Assembly (NCBI GenBank): GCA_019638255.1
Contig: JAHBUD010000001.1
Location: forward strand, 2,728,001-2,792,000
DNA length: 64,000 bases
DNA from: Cyclobacteriaceae bacterium
GTDB lineage: Bacteria > Bacteroidota > Bacteroidia > Cytophagales > Cyclobacteriaceae
Direction: 5' to 3'
Shown here: in pieces, positions 27,557-35,785 of the stretch
Numbering within the stretch: position 1 is the first letter of the stretch
Layout: each line of letters starts with the position of its first letter
The notes under the pieces: model-generated
What the model was told of the DNA's origin: nothing
Database searches by the model: none
What the model saw: the letters and a program-made list of their open reading frames with translations, nothing else
Made by a program: the position numbers and the translations under genes

Positions 27557-27633
27557 GGCCCTGCCAACCGTAAGGCAGGCCACGAGTCAGCATCTCAGTG
27601 ATAGTTTGGGATCGCGGGTCAAATGCCCGCGAT
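27557..27633. repeat. two GC-rich hairpins between TonB receptor and ferritin genes
   Basis: In the 323-base gap before ferritin, CCTGCC/GGCAGG (27560-27565 with 27574-27579) forms one hairpin. ATCGCGGG/CCCGCGAT (27611-27618 with 27626-27633) forms a perfect 8-bp stem with a 7-base loop. Neither has a T-run, so they are not clear terminators. They may be remnants of a small repeat element or leader structure of the ferritin mRNA. The rest of the gap holds the receptor promoter and an AT-rich stretch. Confidence 0.5.
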
Positions 27634-27712
27634 GATTATGAATGTAGTTATAGGTATGTTTGCGGAGCATCAGTTCATCTTTCAGAAAGAAGTTTAAATT
27701 CAACAATCGACT

Positions 27713-28252
27713 ATGAAGCAACAGATTGTAACACCGGCACGCTCCCTTTCCAAGGAAACCGAAGAACTATTGAATAAGCAAATCGTTATGGAAGGCAAGT
27801 CATCGGCAGCCTATTTATCGATGGCCTCTTGGTGCGAGACTAAAGGGTACGAAACGTCCGCTCAATTTTTATATAAGCATTCCGAAGAGGAACGCATGCA
27901 CATGCTCAAGCTTATTCACTATGTAAACACAGCTGGTGGTCATGCCTTGCAGCCCGAAATCACCGGCATTAAACATACCTTTAAATCGCTACGCGAAGTA
28001 TTTGAAACGGTGCTCCATCATGAACTGGACGTAACACGCTCCATCAACAGTATTGTCGACCACTGCTTTCAATCCAAGGACTTTGCCACATTCAACTTCT
28101 TACAATGGTATGTAATGGAGCAACGCGAAGAAGAAACCATTGCACGCAGGGCTGTTGAATTATTTGATCTTATCGGTGAAGAAGGTGTAGGCTTGTGGAT
28201 GATTGATCAGGAGATCGGAAAACTGGAAGCGTTTGCTACAAAGGTTGGGTGA
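27713..28252 (+). CDS. ftnA: ferritin
   Basis: Iron-storage protein forming a 24-subunit shell. The 179-residue protein shows the ferritin four-helix pattern with ferroxidase residues: Glu in NKQIVMEGKSSAAYLSMASWCE (helix A), E and H in YKHSEEERMHMLKL (ExxH, helix B), Glu in HHELDVTRSINSI (helix C) and QWYVMEQREEET (helix D). It is non-haem type (no obvious haem-binding Met). It faces away from the TonB receptor, linking uptake and storage. Its 3' end overlaps the convergent NUDIX gene by 17 bases. Confidence 0.93.
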   Translation: MKQQIVTPARSLSKETEELLNKQIVMEGKSSAAYLSMASWCETKGYETSAQFLYKHSEEERMHMLKLIHYVNTAGGHALQPEITGIKHTFKSLREVFETVLHHELDVTRSINSIVDHCFQSKDFATFNFLQWYVMEQREEETIARRAVELFDLIGEEGVGLWMIDQEIGKLEAFATKVG

Positions 28253-28880
28253 GTTCGTTAACCACCCACCTAAACTCATTCAACATCATAGCCGTAGCGC
28301 CCCAAACAATCTCCCCTTCTACTTCAAAGTGTGGTGCGAGCATGCGGTAACGTCCTGCAGCCATAATCTCCTGTGTGCGAATGGCATTTTCATTTAAGAT
28401 ATTTTCCAACCTGCCCTGAAGTACGCGTGCTACTTCGTGTTGATCGGGAACCCACTGAGGTTTTCCTTCTGCCACACCAATAACGGGCGTAACCAAAAAG
28501 TTGCTGGGGATTACAAAAAACTCACTGAGTGTTCCCAACACCTTCACCCGTGAAGGATGAATACCAATCTCTTCCTGAGCTTCGCGTAAAGCAGTGTCGA
28601 ATACGGTCTCTCCGGCTTCGGCTTTTCCGCCCGGCAGACTAACCTGACCACTGTGTGTTCCCAAATAATCAGGGCGTTTGATCAACGGGAAATAAATCTC
28701 ATTCGATTCGGGGTAAAGCAGAATTAACACACTGCCGGGTTTGGGCGGCATTTTGTGTTCAAACCTGGGTAGTGTTGTATCAACCGGTGTAGCGCGAAGC
28801 AACTCGTGCGCCTTTGCGCCTGGCAATTCACCTTTTAGTCGCTCCTGCAACTTCTCCATCAATTCAACCAAACCAACCAT
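28236..28880 (-). CDS. NUDIX hydrolase, CoA pyrophosphatase-like
   Basis: The 214-residue protein has the Nudix box GGKAEAGETVFDTALREAQEEIG (about 77-99) preceded by SLPG, the UPF0035-type arrangement of CoA diphosphatases (NudL group), which cut CoA to phosphopantetheine and ADP. It begins 2 bases after the SDR gene stop on the same strand, so they are probably one operon. Substrate is inferred from family only. Confidence 0.85.
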   Translation of the reverse strand: MVGLVELMEKLQERLKGELPGAKAHELLRATPVDTTLPRFEHKMPPKPGSVLILLYPESNEIYFPLIKRPDYLGTHSGQVSLPGGKAEAGETVFDTALREAQEEIGIHPSRVKVLGTLSEFFVIPSNFLVTPVIGVAEGKPQWVPDQHEVARVLQGRLENILNENAIRTQEIMAAGRYRMLAPHFEVEGEIVWGATAMMLNEFRWVVNELTQPL

Positions 28881-28882
28881 AA

Positions 28883-29680
28883 CTACAGTAGTTTTCGCTT
28901 ACGCATCATCTGGGCGAATAACGAAGGAAATAAACGTTTTAACAAGATACCGGTACGTTCCGGTCGGCCGGCTATGATGATTTCATCCTTGCTCTTTTCA
29001 ATCGCGTTTAAAATTTCATTTGCCACATCATCCGGATCGAGTCCTTTTTGAATTTTATTGTTATCCTGGTTGATCGCTACACCATCCTTATTGAGCGAAT
29101 TCTTCGCTACGTTGGTGCGCACAAAACCCGGACAAACCAACAACACGTTTACACCCTCCGGAGCAACTTCTAATCGCAGGGTATCATAAAATCCCTGCAA
29201 CGCATGCTTGCTCGCATTGTAGGCAGCTTGTTTTTGAACCACCATCTTACCCAACACACTGGAGATGACTACGATATGGCCGCTTTTATTTTCCAACATC
29301 TGCGGAAGCACGGCTTTGGTTAGTGCAATACCTCCAAAAAAGTTTACGTTGAAAATTTTCTGAATCACTTCAAGCGTGAGGTCTTTCACTTTTGTCCAGT
29401 GGCTTACGCCTGCATTGTTGATGAGGATATCAACGTGTTTAAAACGATCATATACCTGTTTGGCTTGTGCTGGAATGGATTCCGTATCAGAAACATCAAG
29501 CGGCAGAATCAATACGTTTTCATCGGCTACGTTGCAGGCAGCCTTTACGCGTTGCAACTCCTCTACCCTTCTGGCCGATAAAATAAGTTTAGCGCCTTGC
29601 CGGGCAAACGCGTACGCCAACGATTCCCCTATGCCCGATGATGCACCGGTTATCCAAACAACTTTACCGTTAAAGAACAT
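28883..29680 (-). CDS. short-chain dehydrogenase/reductase (SDR)
   Basis: NAD(P)-dependent oxidoreductase of 265 aa. It has the cofactor motif TGASSGIGESLAYAFA (about 11-26), NNAGVSHW (about 88-95), catalytic Ser (VISSVLGKM), YNASKHAL (YxxxK, about 154-161) and the CPGFVRTNV block. The C-terminal basic tail (KRLFPSLFAQMMRKRKLL) resembles membrane-near SDRs of the DHRS7-like type. The substrate is unknown. It leads a two-gene unit with the NUDIX gene. Confidence 0.9.
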   Translation of the reverse strand: MFFNGKVVWITGASSGIGESLAYAFARQGAKLILSARRVEELQRVKAACNVADENVLILPLDVSDTESIPAQAKQVYDRFKHVDILINNAGVSHWTKVKDLTLEVIQKIFNVNFFGGIALTKAVLPQMLENKSGHIVVISSVLGKMVVQKQAAYNASKHALQGFYDTLRLEVAPEGVNVLLVCPGFVRTNVAKNSLNKDGVAINQDNNKIQKGLDPDDVANEILNAIEKSKDEIIIAGRPERTGILLKRLFPSLFAQMMRKRKLL

Positions 29681-29726
29681 TTTTTAAATTATAATTTATA
29701 AAGTGAGTATCAGTTTACAGTTCAAA

Positions 29727-29923
29727 ATATAATTTGACCGTCATTGCGAGGGAGCCTGCAGGCAGGCAGGGTACGACCGAAGCAATCCCAAACTTTACGT
29801 TTTGTTTTCACTATATAATCAGAGATTGCTTCGTCACAAATCGATTTTTTTAGTTGATTAGTCTTGTCAATGTTCCTCGTAATGAACGGACTAAGTTTAG
29901 GACTACAAGCGGATACCCACAAT
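29727..29923. repeat. dispersed intergenic repeat, copy 1
   Basis: This non-coding stretch shares blocks in the same order with 42546-42697: TTGACCGTCATTGC, TTTCACTAT, ATTGCTTCGT, GATCTTGTCAATGTTCCTCG-like text (here TAGTCTTGTCAATGTTCCTCG), TAATGA and CGGATAC. Inside, AGATTGCTTCG and its partner CGAAGCAATC form an inverted repeat. This is the kind of 'TCATTGCGAGG...' repeat common between Bacteroidota genes. The copy here carries an extra GCCTGCAGGCAGGC palindrome. Confidence 0.75.
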
Positions 29924-31363
29924 TTATAATTTCCAGCCGGCACGATACTCCCGCTTCACAAACTGGTTGGCTTCGTCAAAGTTGGTGATTTTCATGTTCC
30001 CGCCATCCCACAACAACTTGATGTCTCTGCCTGGGTAATCGAATTGGTTTGGATTATCCTTTCGCGGAAAGCGTATGTCGTGGCTGCGAATGGCGAGGTT
30101 GCCCATCAGCACCATTTCGGTAAGCGGCCCGGCAATTTCGAATGGAGAGCTCAGCTCTGTTTTACCATACCCGGCCAAACAACCTTCTACCCAGTTGGCA
30201 TAATGTCCTCTATCACCATTTGGCACACGCTTAATTGTTTGAGGCACTTTCGCTTCTTCTGTTCTTGACGTGGGTAAAAGTTTTGGAAGTATGCCGTACG
30301 TTCCGCACATCATTTTACCTTTTGTTCCGATAAACAATGCGCCATTACCACCATCACCAAATTGTTCGTTGGGGCCCAATTCTTCCGGGCGCTCAGGCTG
30401 AATGCCACCATCCATCCAATGCACTTTTACTTTCGGTTTGGTGCCACGCTCGGGGAACGTCATAATAATGTGTGACGATGGCGGACAGCTATCAGGGAAG
30501 TACCCTCTTCTGAATTCACCAACATATACACTGCCAACACTGGCCTGCACATCAATCGGGTAACCTAATTCAAGCACACGAAAGGGTGGCTCAACAATGT
30601 GGCAGGCCATATCGCCCAAGGCACCGGTTCCATAATCCCACCAGCCGCGCCAGTTAAACGGAACCAGGTTATCGATGTAGTCTTTATAAGGAGCCGTGCC
30701 CAACCACAAGTCCCAATCAAGTTCTTTTGGCACGTCAGCCTTTTGTGCCGGCCAGGGAATTCCCTGTGGCCACACCGGTCGGTTGGTCCAGCAATACACA
30801 GTATGCACGTCACCGATAAGTCCGGCCTGATACCATTCCATAAGCTGCCGCACACCATCACCGGAAGACCCCTGGTTGCCCATTTGTGTTACAACCTTGT
30901 ATTTTTTTGCAGCTTCGGTAAGCATACGTGCTTCATAGATATCATGCGTTAAAGGCTTTTGCACATACACATGCTTGCCCAGCTGCATGGCGGCCATGGC
31001 CTGCACAGCATGGTTATGGTCGGGTGTTGAGACTGAAACGGCATCAATGCTCTTGTGTTCTTTCTCCAGCATTACCCGGAAGTCTTTATAATACTTTGCC
31101 TTAGGAAATTTCGTGACCGCATTGGCGGCCCTTCTATCATCCACATCGCACAAAAAGGAAATAACAGCCTTGTTCGTGCCTGCTATTCCGTTGATATCGC
31201 CATTGCCCATGCCGCCTACCCCAATACCGGCTACCGACAAGGTATCACTGGGAGCCAGAAATCCTTTGCCGCCCAATACGTGGCGGGGCACTATGGTAAA
31301 GGCAGCGGCCGCGAGGCCGGCCTGCTGAATAAACTTTCTGCGTGAGCTTTTAATCGAAGTCAT
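29924..31363 (-). CDS. Gfo/Idh/MocA-family oxidoreductase with Tat signal
   Basis: The 479-residue protein has a twin-arginine signal (SSRRKFIQQAGLAAAAFTIV, RR at residues 8-9) and a Rossmann motif SVAGIGVGGMGNGDING (about 44-60). The family lysine sits in VYVQKPLTHDIYEA (EKP motif with Gln for Glu, about residue 136). The C-terminal domain is the long type seen in periplasmic Bacteroidota enzymes acting on glycans or sugar derivatives, with ATDHNH-type text as STPDHNHAVQAM. It is exported folded with bound NAD(P). No sugar-degradation genes are adjacent, so the substrate is open. Confidence 0.9.
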   Translation of the reverse strand: MTSIKSSRRKFIQQAGLAAAAFTIVPRHVLGGKGFLAPSDTLSVAGIGVGGMGNGDINGIAGTNKAVISFLCDVDDRRAANAVTKFPKAKYYKDFRVMLEKEHKSIDAVSVSTPDHNHAVQAMAAMQLGKHVYVQKPLTHDIYEARMLTEAAKKYKVVTQMGNQGSSGDGVRQLMEWYQAGLIGDVHTVYCWTNRPVWPQGIPWPAQKADVPKELDWDLWLGTAPYKDYIDNLVPFNWRGWWDYGTGALGDMACHIVEPPFRVLELGYPIDVQASVGSVYVGEFRRGYFPDSCPPSSHIIMTFPERGTKPKVKVHWMDGGIQPERPEELGPNEQFGDGGNGALFIGTKGKMMCGTYGILPKLLPTSRTEEAKVPQTIKRVPNGDRGHYANWVEGCLAGYGKTELSSPFEIAGPLTEMVLMGNLAIRSHDIRFPRKDNPNQFDYPGRDIKLLWDGGNMKITNFDEANQFVKREYRAGWKL

Positions 31364-31460
31364 GTGGTAGTAATTATGGTTAGCGCTTTAAAGTACAGTT
31401 TTCTGCGAAAAGAAAAAAGGAAGGTTTGATGGGCACACCAGAGCACGTGAATGCTAAACG

Positions 31461-31700
31461 TTTGATGCCCGTAGCCTGCAATTGGTGCTGAAGCAAGCCT
31501 TAGCCAAAACAAAGATTAAAAAACAGGTAACACTGCATTGGCTGCGCCACAGTTACGCCACTCACCTATTGGAAGCCGGAACTGACCTTCGGTATATTCA
31601 GGAGATTTTAGGTCACAAAAGCAGCAAAACGACTGAATTATATACCCATGTGAGTACAAAAAGCATTCAAAAGATAAACTCACCCTTTGATACATTATAA
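31461..31700 (+). pseudogene. C-terminal remnant of an integron-like tyrosine recombinase
   Basis: Only the last 79 codons remain in frame (from a preceding in-frame stop). The fragment contains QLVLKQALAKTKI, the catalytic block LHWLRHSYATHLLEAGTDLR (HxxR), LGHKSSKTTELYTHV (H and the nucleophile Tyr) and ends in SPFDTL. The SPxD ending is like integron integrases rather than XerC/XerD. The core-binding domain and first catalytic Arg are missing and there is no upstream start. It lies directly before the attC-like cassette series and on the same strand, as in integrons where intI and cassettes share direction. Confidence 0.75.
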
Positions 31701-31714
31701 GGCTTACTTACTTT

Positions 31715-31801
31715 TAGAAATATCCGTTTACCCACCTTCGCATAGCGAACCAACAGCGGTTGTATAGGCGAAGGTTTGTTTCGGGTATAAGAGAGTTAGC
31801 T
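31715..31801 (+). repeat. attI- or attC-like site at the left end of the cassette series
   Basis: An imperfect inverted repeat (CCACCTTCGCATA near 31731-31743 against TATAGGCGAAGG at 31763-31774) is followed by GTTAGCT (31795-31801), the GTTRRRY-type crossover seen at later sites. No RYYYAAC partner is clear on the left. It lies just after the recombinase remnant and before the first cassette gene. Confidence 0.45.
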
Positions 31802-31830
31802 GTGATTTTAGAACGACCCCAAATTAAAGA

Positions 31831-32397
31831 ATGGAACGACACGAGTACTTTAAACTTTTTCACGACATCGGCACGGCTGACTATAACTTGCTGACCAAAA
31901 ATCTAAAAACAAAAATCTTTAAAAAGGGCGACTTCATAACTGTTGTAGGACAAACACAACAAGAACTTTACTTTGTAAAAAAAGGTGTGCAAATGTCTTT
32001 CTTTGACACAGACAACAAAACACACGTAATTGCTTTTACTTATCCGCCAAACTTGTGTGCCATTCCCGAATCGTTTTCGTTTCAAATTCCGTCAAAATAC
32101 TTTCTGACTTGTCTTACAGACAGCGAATTGGAATACATCACTTTTGACGAATTGCAAAAACTATTTGACCAATCCCAACAAATTGAACGACTTTTCAGAC
32201 GAATGACAGAAGCGGTTTTAGCAGGTATGATTAACCGACACATTGAATTGCACAGTATGACGATTGAAGAACGTTACAAAACATTTTACCAACGCAGTCC
32301 ACAATTGCTTCAACTTGTTCCTCACAAATACATTGCTTCTTATTTGGGCATTGACCCGACCAATTTCAGCAAATTGTTTAATACAGTGAAATTCTAA
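31831..32397 (+). CDS. Crp/Fnr-family regulator (cassette gene 1a)
   Basis: The 188-residue protein has an N-terminal cyclic-nucleotide-binding-type beta-barrel (FKKGDFITVVGQTQQELYFVKKGVQMSFF, about 29-57) and a C-terminal HTH (LVPHKYIASYLGIDPTNFSKLFN, about 163-185). It lacks the usual cAMP-binding RAE residues, like many Bacteroidota Crp homologues. It starts 30 bases after the GTTAGCT crossover and is followed after 66 bases by an alpha/beta hydrolase, so regulator and enzyme probably share one cassette. Base composition is AT-rich compared with flanking chromosome. Confidence 0.88.
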   Translation: MERHEYFKLFHDIGTADYNLLTKNLKTKIFKKGDFITVVGQTQQELYFVKKGVQMSFFDTDNKTHVIAFTYPPNLCAIPESFSFQIPSKYFLTCLTDSELEYITFDELQKLFDQSQQIERLFRRMTEAVLAGMINRHIELHSMTIEERYKTFYQRSPQLLQLVPHKYIASYLGIDPTNFSKLFNTVKF

Positions 32398-32463
32398 TCT
32401 TGGTATAAACCAACTTTTATTTCCTAAGTAATAAGGAACTTTGCTGTAACAATTTAAAACAAT

Positions 32464-33339
32464 ATGACAAATCATTGGCTTGACAAATCAGAGTATCCGT
32501 TTACATCAAACTATTTTGACATCAACGGACAAAAGTTACATTACATTGACGAGGGAAAAGGCGAAACAACTTTGTTTGTTCACGGAACGCCTTCGTGGAG
32601 TTTTGATTATCGCAACGTCATCAAAAAATTAAAAACAGATTTTCGTTGTTTAGCTATTGACCACATTGGTTTCGGACTTTCGGACAAACCCGAACATTAC
32701 GACTACTCAACTCAAAATCACAGTAAGACGCTTGAAAAATTTGTGCTTGAAAAAAACTTAGAAAATATCACTCTTGTAGTTCACGATTTTGGCGGTGCAA
32801 TCGGATTGAATTTTGCCATTCAACACCCCGAAAAAGTAAAGAATTTGATCATTCTCAATTCTTGGTTATGGAGCAGTAAAACCGACCCTGATTTTATTAA
32901 GTTAAGCAGGATTTTGAAAAGTCCTTTACTTCCGTTTTTGTATCGCTATCTCAATTTTTCGCCAAAGTTTATTTTGCCTAAATCGTTTGGCGACAGTAAA
33001 ATTTCAAAGCAACTATTAAAGCAATACACTAAACCTTTTGCCGACAAGACGCAACGAAACGGAGCATTGGCATTTGCTAAATCGTTGCTTAACGACCAAG
33101 ATTGGTTTGAACAGCTTTGGAGCAAACGACAAACAATTTCCGACAAGCCGACATTGTTCATTTGGGGAATGAAAGACCCCGTGATTAAACCGCATTACCT
33201 TGACAAATTTCAAATCGGGTTTACTAATTCAACAACAGTAAAGTTAGAAACAAGCGGACATTTTCCACAGGAAGAGCAGGCGAAAACCGTAACGAACGCA
33301 ATGTTTGACTTCTTGACTGACAAGAAAAACCACAGCTAA
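32464..33339 (+). CDS. alpha/beta hydrolase, haloalkane dehalogenase/epoxide hydrolase-like (cassette gene 1b)
   Basis: The 291-residue protein has the oxyanion region LFVHGTPSWSFDYRN (about 38-52), nucleophile Asp in LVVHDFGGAIGL (about residue 109), a cap domain, the acid in FIWGMKDPV and the catalytic His in LETSGHFPQEE (about 272). An Asp nucleophile means halide- or epoxide-type chemistry rather than an esterase Ser. True dehalogenases usually have Trp after that Asp (DWGG); here it is Phe, so the reaction is uncertain. The stop codon TAA lies inside the left end (AGCTAAC) of the attC-like site. Confidence 0.88.
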   Translation: MTNHWLDKSEYPFTSNYFDINGQKLHYIDEGKGETTLFVHGTPSWSFDYRNVIKKLKTDFRCLAIDHIGFGLSDKPEHYDYSTQNHSKTLEKFVLEKNLENITLVVHDFGGAIGLNFAIQHPEKVKNLIILNSWLWSSKTDPDFIKLSRILKSPLLPFLYRYLNFSPKFILPKSFGDSKISKQLLKQYTKPFADKTQRNGALAFAKSLLNDQDWFEQLWSKRQTISDKPTLFIWGMKDPVIKPHYLDKFQIGFTNSTTVKLETSGHFPQEEQAKTVTNAMFDFLTDKKNHS

Positions 33340-33465
33340 CATCGTATTGGCGTAATGCGGGGCGAAGTTCTTCGTATAAACATTTGTGCTATGTTTGAAG
33401 TGTCCGCTTCGTATCAATGTTAGTGCTGTAAATCCCGCACTACGCCAATACGCGGCACGTTTAGC
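33334..33465 (+). repeat. attC-like site A
   Basis: Left end AGCTAAC (33334-33340), right end GTTTAGC (33459-33465, with one extra T against GTTAGC). Arms CGTATTGGCGTA-TGCGGG and CCCGCA-TACGCCAATACG are almost perfect inverted repeats with one unpaired base each side. The middle contains CTTCGTAT motifs shared with sites B and D. Size about 132 bp. Confidence 0.75.
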
Positions 33466-33483
33466 TGCAATTATCTCAAAACG

Positions 33484-33949
33484 CATGAAGACACTATACT
33501 ATATATTATTTTTTATTTTGACAAGTAATGATGTTTGGTGATAAATCGGGTAAAGCAGTAATTATAGAATGGGTTAATGGCGAAAAAAAATGCATTGGAT
33601 AAATGACAACAAACTAATAATGACCAACTACTTACTTTCAGACACGAGTGCTGGAAATTATCCCTGTTATCGTTACGAATCCATTGAGCAAAATTTAGAG
33701 AAACTACAATCCTCTGGAGAAGAAATCAACCTTTTAAAAGTTGGTAATGCAATTGGGCAAGCCATTCAACCCCCAAAAGCAGACGAAAATAATCGAGTTG
33801 GAGGTACAGTTTATACTTCATTCATTAATCTAACAGATATGGAGTTTGTACTTTCTTATAAACTCAGTAATAAAAATGTGGTAAAGCTAGATTTAAACGA
33901 AGAATTCTTAAAAGACAAAGGACAGAAAATCAAATTGACTGAAAAATAA
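33484..33949 (+). pseudogene. broken Ntn-hydrolase (linear amide C-N hydrolase-like) gene (cassette 2)
   Basis: A start with a hydrophobic leader (MKTLYYILFFILTSNDVW, ATG 33484) stops early. A second frame gives FGDKSGKAVIIEWVNGEKK and, after a frame change at an A8 run (33583-33590), continues as MHWINDNKLIMTNYLLSD..GNYPCYRYESIEQ to the stop at 33949. DKSG-VIIEW and MTNY-L-D..G..PC.RY match the end part of choloylglycine/linear amide C-N hydrolases. The middle of the gene, with most of the active site, is missing. It is thus a deleted and frameshifted remnant, lying exactly between attC-like sites A and B. Confidence 0.7.
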
Positions 33950-33954
33950 TGAAC

Positions 33955-34088
33955 CGCCAACATCACCTATACGCAAGCAGGGGTTTCGTGCTTCGTAGGA
34001 CAGAAAAGTGCTATATTTGAAGTTCAGTTCTTCGTAGGAAGTTCAGTAGTTAAAAGCCCTGCCTGCGTGTAGCTGCAAACCGTTATAG
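33955..34088 (+). repeat. attC-like site B
   Basis: Left end CGCCAAC (33955-33961), right end GTTATAG (34082-34088). Arms CTATACGCAAGCAGGG and CCCTGCCTGCGTGTAG form an imperfect inverted repeat. It is about 80% identical to site D, 4.1 kb away, including GGGGTTTCGTGCTTCGTAGG. Size 134 bp. Confidence 0.75.
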
Positions 34089-34126
34089 GGCATTTTAAAG
34101 ATGTCTCACCTTTATATAAATGACCA

Positions 34127-34657
34127 ATGACAGAACAGATAACAATAAGACGAGAAATGCAGGATGATTTTAACGAAGTTTTTGAACTTAATCATATTGC
34201 TTTCGGAAAAGACAGCGAAGCGAAGTTGGTTGACGCTTTAAGAAAAAATCAGGAGGTATTTATTCCAGAACTTTCAATTGTTGCGACCGACAATAAAAAA
34301 ATAGTTGGCCATATTTTGTTTACAAAAATCATTATAAAAGACGATAATGGAAACATGATTGAAAGTTTAGGGCTTGCACCAATGGCAGTTAGACCTGAAC
34401 TTCAGAAAAAAGGTATTGGTGGACAACTAATTAGAAAGGGATTTGAATTAGCAATAAAATTAGGATTTAAATCGGTAATCGTTTTGGGACATGAACATTA
34501 CTACCCAAGATTCGGATTTCAACCTGCCGACAAATGGAATATCAAAACACCATTTAACGTTCCTTCAAATTTATTTATGGCAATTGAATTAGTAAGTGAC
34601 GGACTTAAAAATATATCAGGAACAGTAGTTTATCCGCAAGAATTTGAAACTATATGA
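34127..34657 (+). CDS. GNAT-family N-acetyltransferase (cassette gene 3)
   Basis: The 176-residue protein has the acetyl-CoA-binding motif A LAPMAVRPELQKKGIGGQLIRKG (about 84-106, with QxxGIG) and the YhbS-like tail VLGHEHYYPRFGFQPADKW (about 123-141). It transfers acetyl from acetyl-CoA to an unknown amine. GNAT genes are classic integron-cassette cargo. It starts 44 bases after the crossover of site B and is followed by a truncated attC-like end. Confidence 0.9.
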   Translation: MTEQITIRREMQDDFNEVFELNHIAFGKDSEAKLVDALRKNQEVFIPELSIVATDNKKIVGHILFTKIIIKDDNGNMIESLGLAPMAVRPELQKKGIGGQLIRKGFELAIKLGFKSVIVLGHEHYYPRFGFQPADKWNIKTPFNVPSNLFMAIELVSDGLKNISGTVVYPQEFETI

Positions 34658-34689
34658 TAGAGCAAAACGAAACTTAAAAGGAAGAGTGA

Positions 34690-34724
34690 AGGGCATAGCT
34701 GCTGCGACACAAAAACCGTTTAAG
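34690..34724 (+). repeat. truncated attC-like end between GNAT and DinB genes
   Basis: GTTTAAG (34718-34724) follows AAAAACC, like AAACCGTTATAGGG at the end of site B. The sequence after it (GGGTATTCTAAAGACGACTCCACC) closely follows the start of the GNAT cassette (GGGCATTTTAAAGATGTCTCACC). Only the right end is left; the arms and left end are missing. Confidence 0.5.
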
Positions 34725-34767
34725 GGTATTCTAAAGACGACTCCACCATCGAACAATAATTAGAAGT

Positions 34768-35331
34768 ATGATAGACCAAAACTTTATTGAAGAAAGGATA
34801 AAACGAGGCGAACAGGCTATCGAAAAGGCAAAAGCCGCCCTTGAACAACTGACCTTTGAACAATTCAATTGGAAACCATCCAATGAAAGATGGAGTGTTG
34901 CCGAATGTTTACAACATCTGTTGATGGCAGACAAGTGTTATTTTAAAGATTTAACTGAAATTGGTAACGGTTCGTATAAAATGACCACTTGGGAAAAATA
35001 TAGCCCTCTTACCGCCCTGCTTGGTAAAGCACTAAAAGGACAGATGAAAGAGAAGGTAAAAAAGAAGATGGTAACACATAAAATACTGACCCCATCAACT
35101 TCAACATATAATTTAGAGCTACTAAACGAATATCTGGACAACCTTTCTAAGTTCATCGAATTGGTTTGCAAGTGCAGAAATGCTGACATGGATAAAACAA
35201 TTATTAACTCCCCGACTATCACGTGGATCACATATTCTCTAAGGGATGCCTTAGAATTTTTATTTGAACACGAACATCGACATATTAATCAAGCAATAAA
35301 CGTAATTAAGGAGGACAAATTTCCCCAATAG
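34768..35331 (+). CDS. DinB/YfiT-like metal-dependent protein (cassette gene 4)
   Basis: The 187-residue protein is a DinB-type four-helix bundle: QLTFEQFNWKPSNERWSVAECLQHLLMADKCYF (about 26-58, first metal His in LQHL) and the C-terminal pair in FEHEHRHINQAINVI (about 168-182). DinB/bacillithiol-transferase-like proteins often bind Ni or Zn and can act as thiol transferases. Its precise activity is unknown. The attC-like site C starts 15 bases after its stop, as expected for a cassette gene. Confidence 0.85.
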   Translation: MIDQNFIEERIKRGEQAIEKAKAALEQLTFEQFNWKPSNERWSVAECLQHLLMADKCYFKDLTEIGNGSYKMTTWEKYSPLTALLGKALKGQMKEKVKKKMVTHKILTPSTSTYNLELLNEYLDNLSKFIELVCKCRNADMDKTIINSPTITWITYSLRDALEFLFEHEHRHINQAINVIKEDKFPQ

Positions 35332-35345
35332 AATAGAAAAACGCC

Positions 35346-35477
35346 CTATAACAGACGTTTGGCTCAATGGCGGGTGATGTGGTTAATTGAACATTCTGCC
35401 CCGTATCAACTTTTGTGGTATATTCCCAGTTTTGTGTTCCGAAATCCGCCACTGCGCCAAGCGCCAAAACGTTAGCG
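35346..35477 (+). repeat. attC-like site C
   Basis: Left end CTATAAC (35346-35352), right end GTTAGCG (35471-35477). Arms start CGTTTGGC...TGGCGG and end CCGCCA...GCGCCAAAACG. The middle shares TTCTGCCCCGTATCAACTTTTG with site E. Size 132 bp. Confidence 0.75.
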
Positions 35478-35503
35478 GTCAGGCTAAAACGACATATAGG
35501 TAA

Positions 35504-35643
35504 ATGAACGAGAAGAGGAGAATGAAAGAAGCAATTTAGTCGGGACTTGGAAACTTTTGAGTTTTGAACTCATTAATAAAACAACTAACAAACCTTTGTA
35601 TCCGTATGGCAAATCGCTAATTGGTACTCCGGTTTTCATTTGA
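35504..35643 (+). pseudogene. truncated lipocalin-like gene remnant (cassette 5)
   Basis: After a short start (MNEKRRMKEAI) the frame shifts and gives NLVGTWKLLSFELINKTTNK followed by PYGKSLIGTPVFI before a stop at 35641. LVGTWKL-SFE plus PYG-.-.G match the first strand region of lipocalin-like (DUF) proteins. The remaining barrel is not readable in one frame. The 140 bases after it, up to the Crp/Fnr gene at 35786, hold only short broken frames and no attC-like site that I can see. Confidence 0.6.
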
Positions 35644-35785
35644 TAGCCTGACTTTTCAAACACCTACAATGAAACAGAGAGATAATGAATTTTATATTGC
35701 ACTTGCTTGGGCAAGACCTTAAATAAAAACATCTTTTACTGCCTATTGCCACGTTCTTTTGCATACAGGCTAACAGATAACTAAA

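Noticed and set aside
27557-27633. Hairpins before ferritin as a transcription terminator
   Set aside because: No T-run follows either stem, and the genes on both sides diverge from this gap, so no transcript needs to end here.
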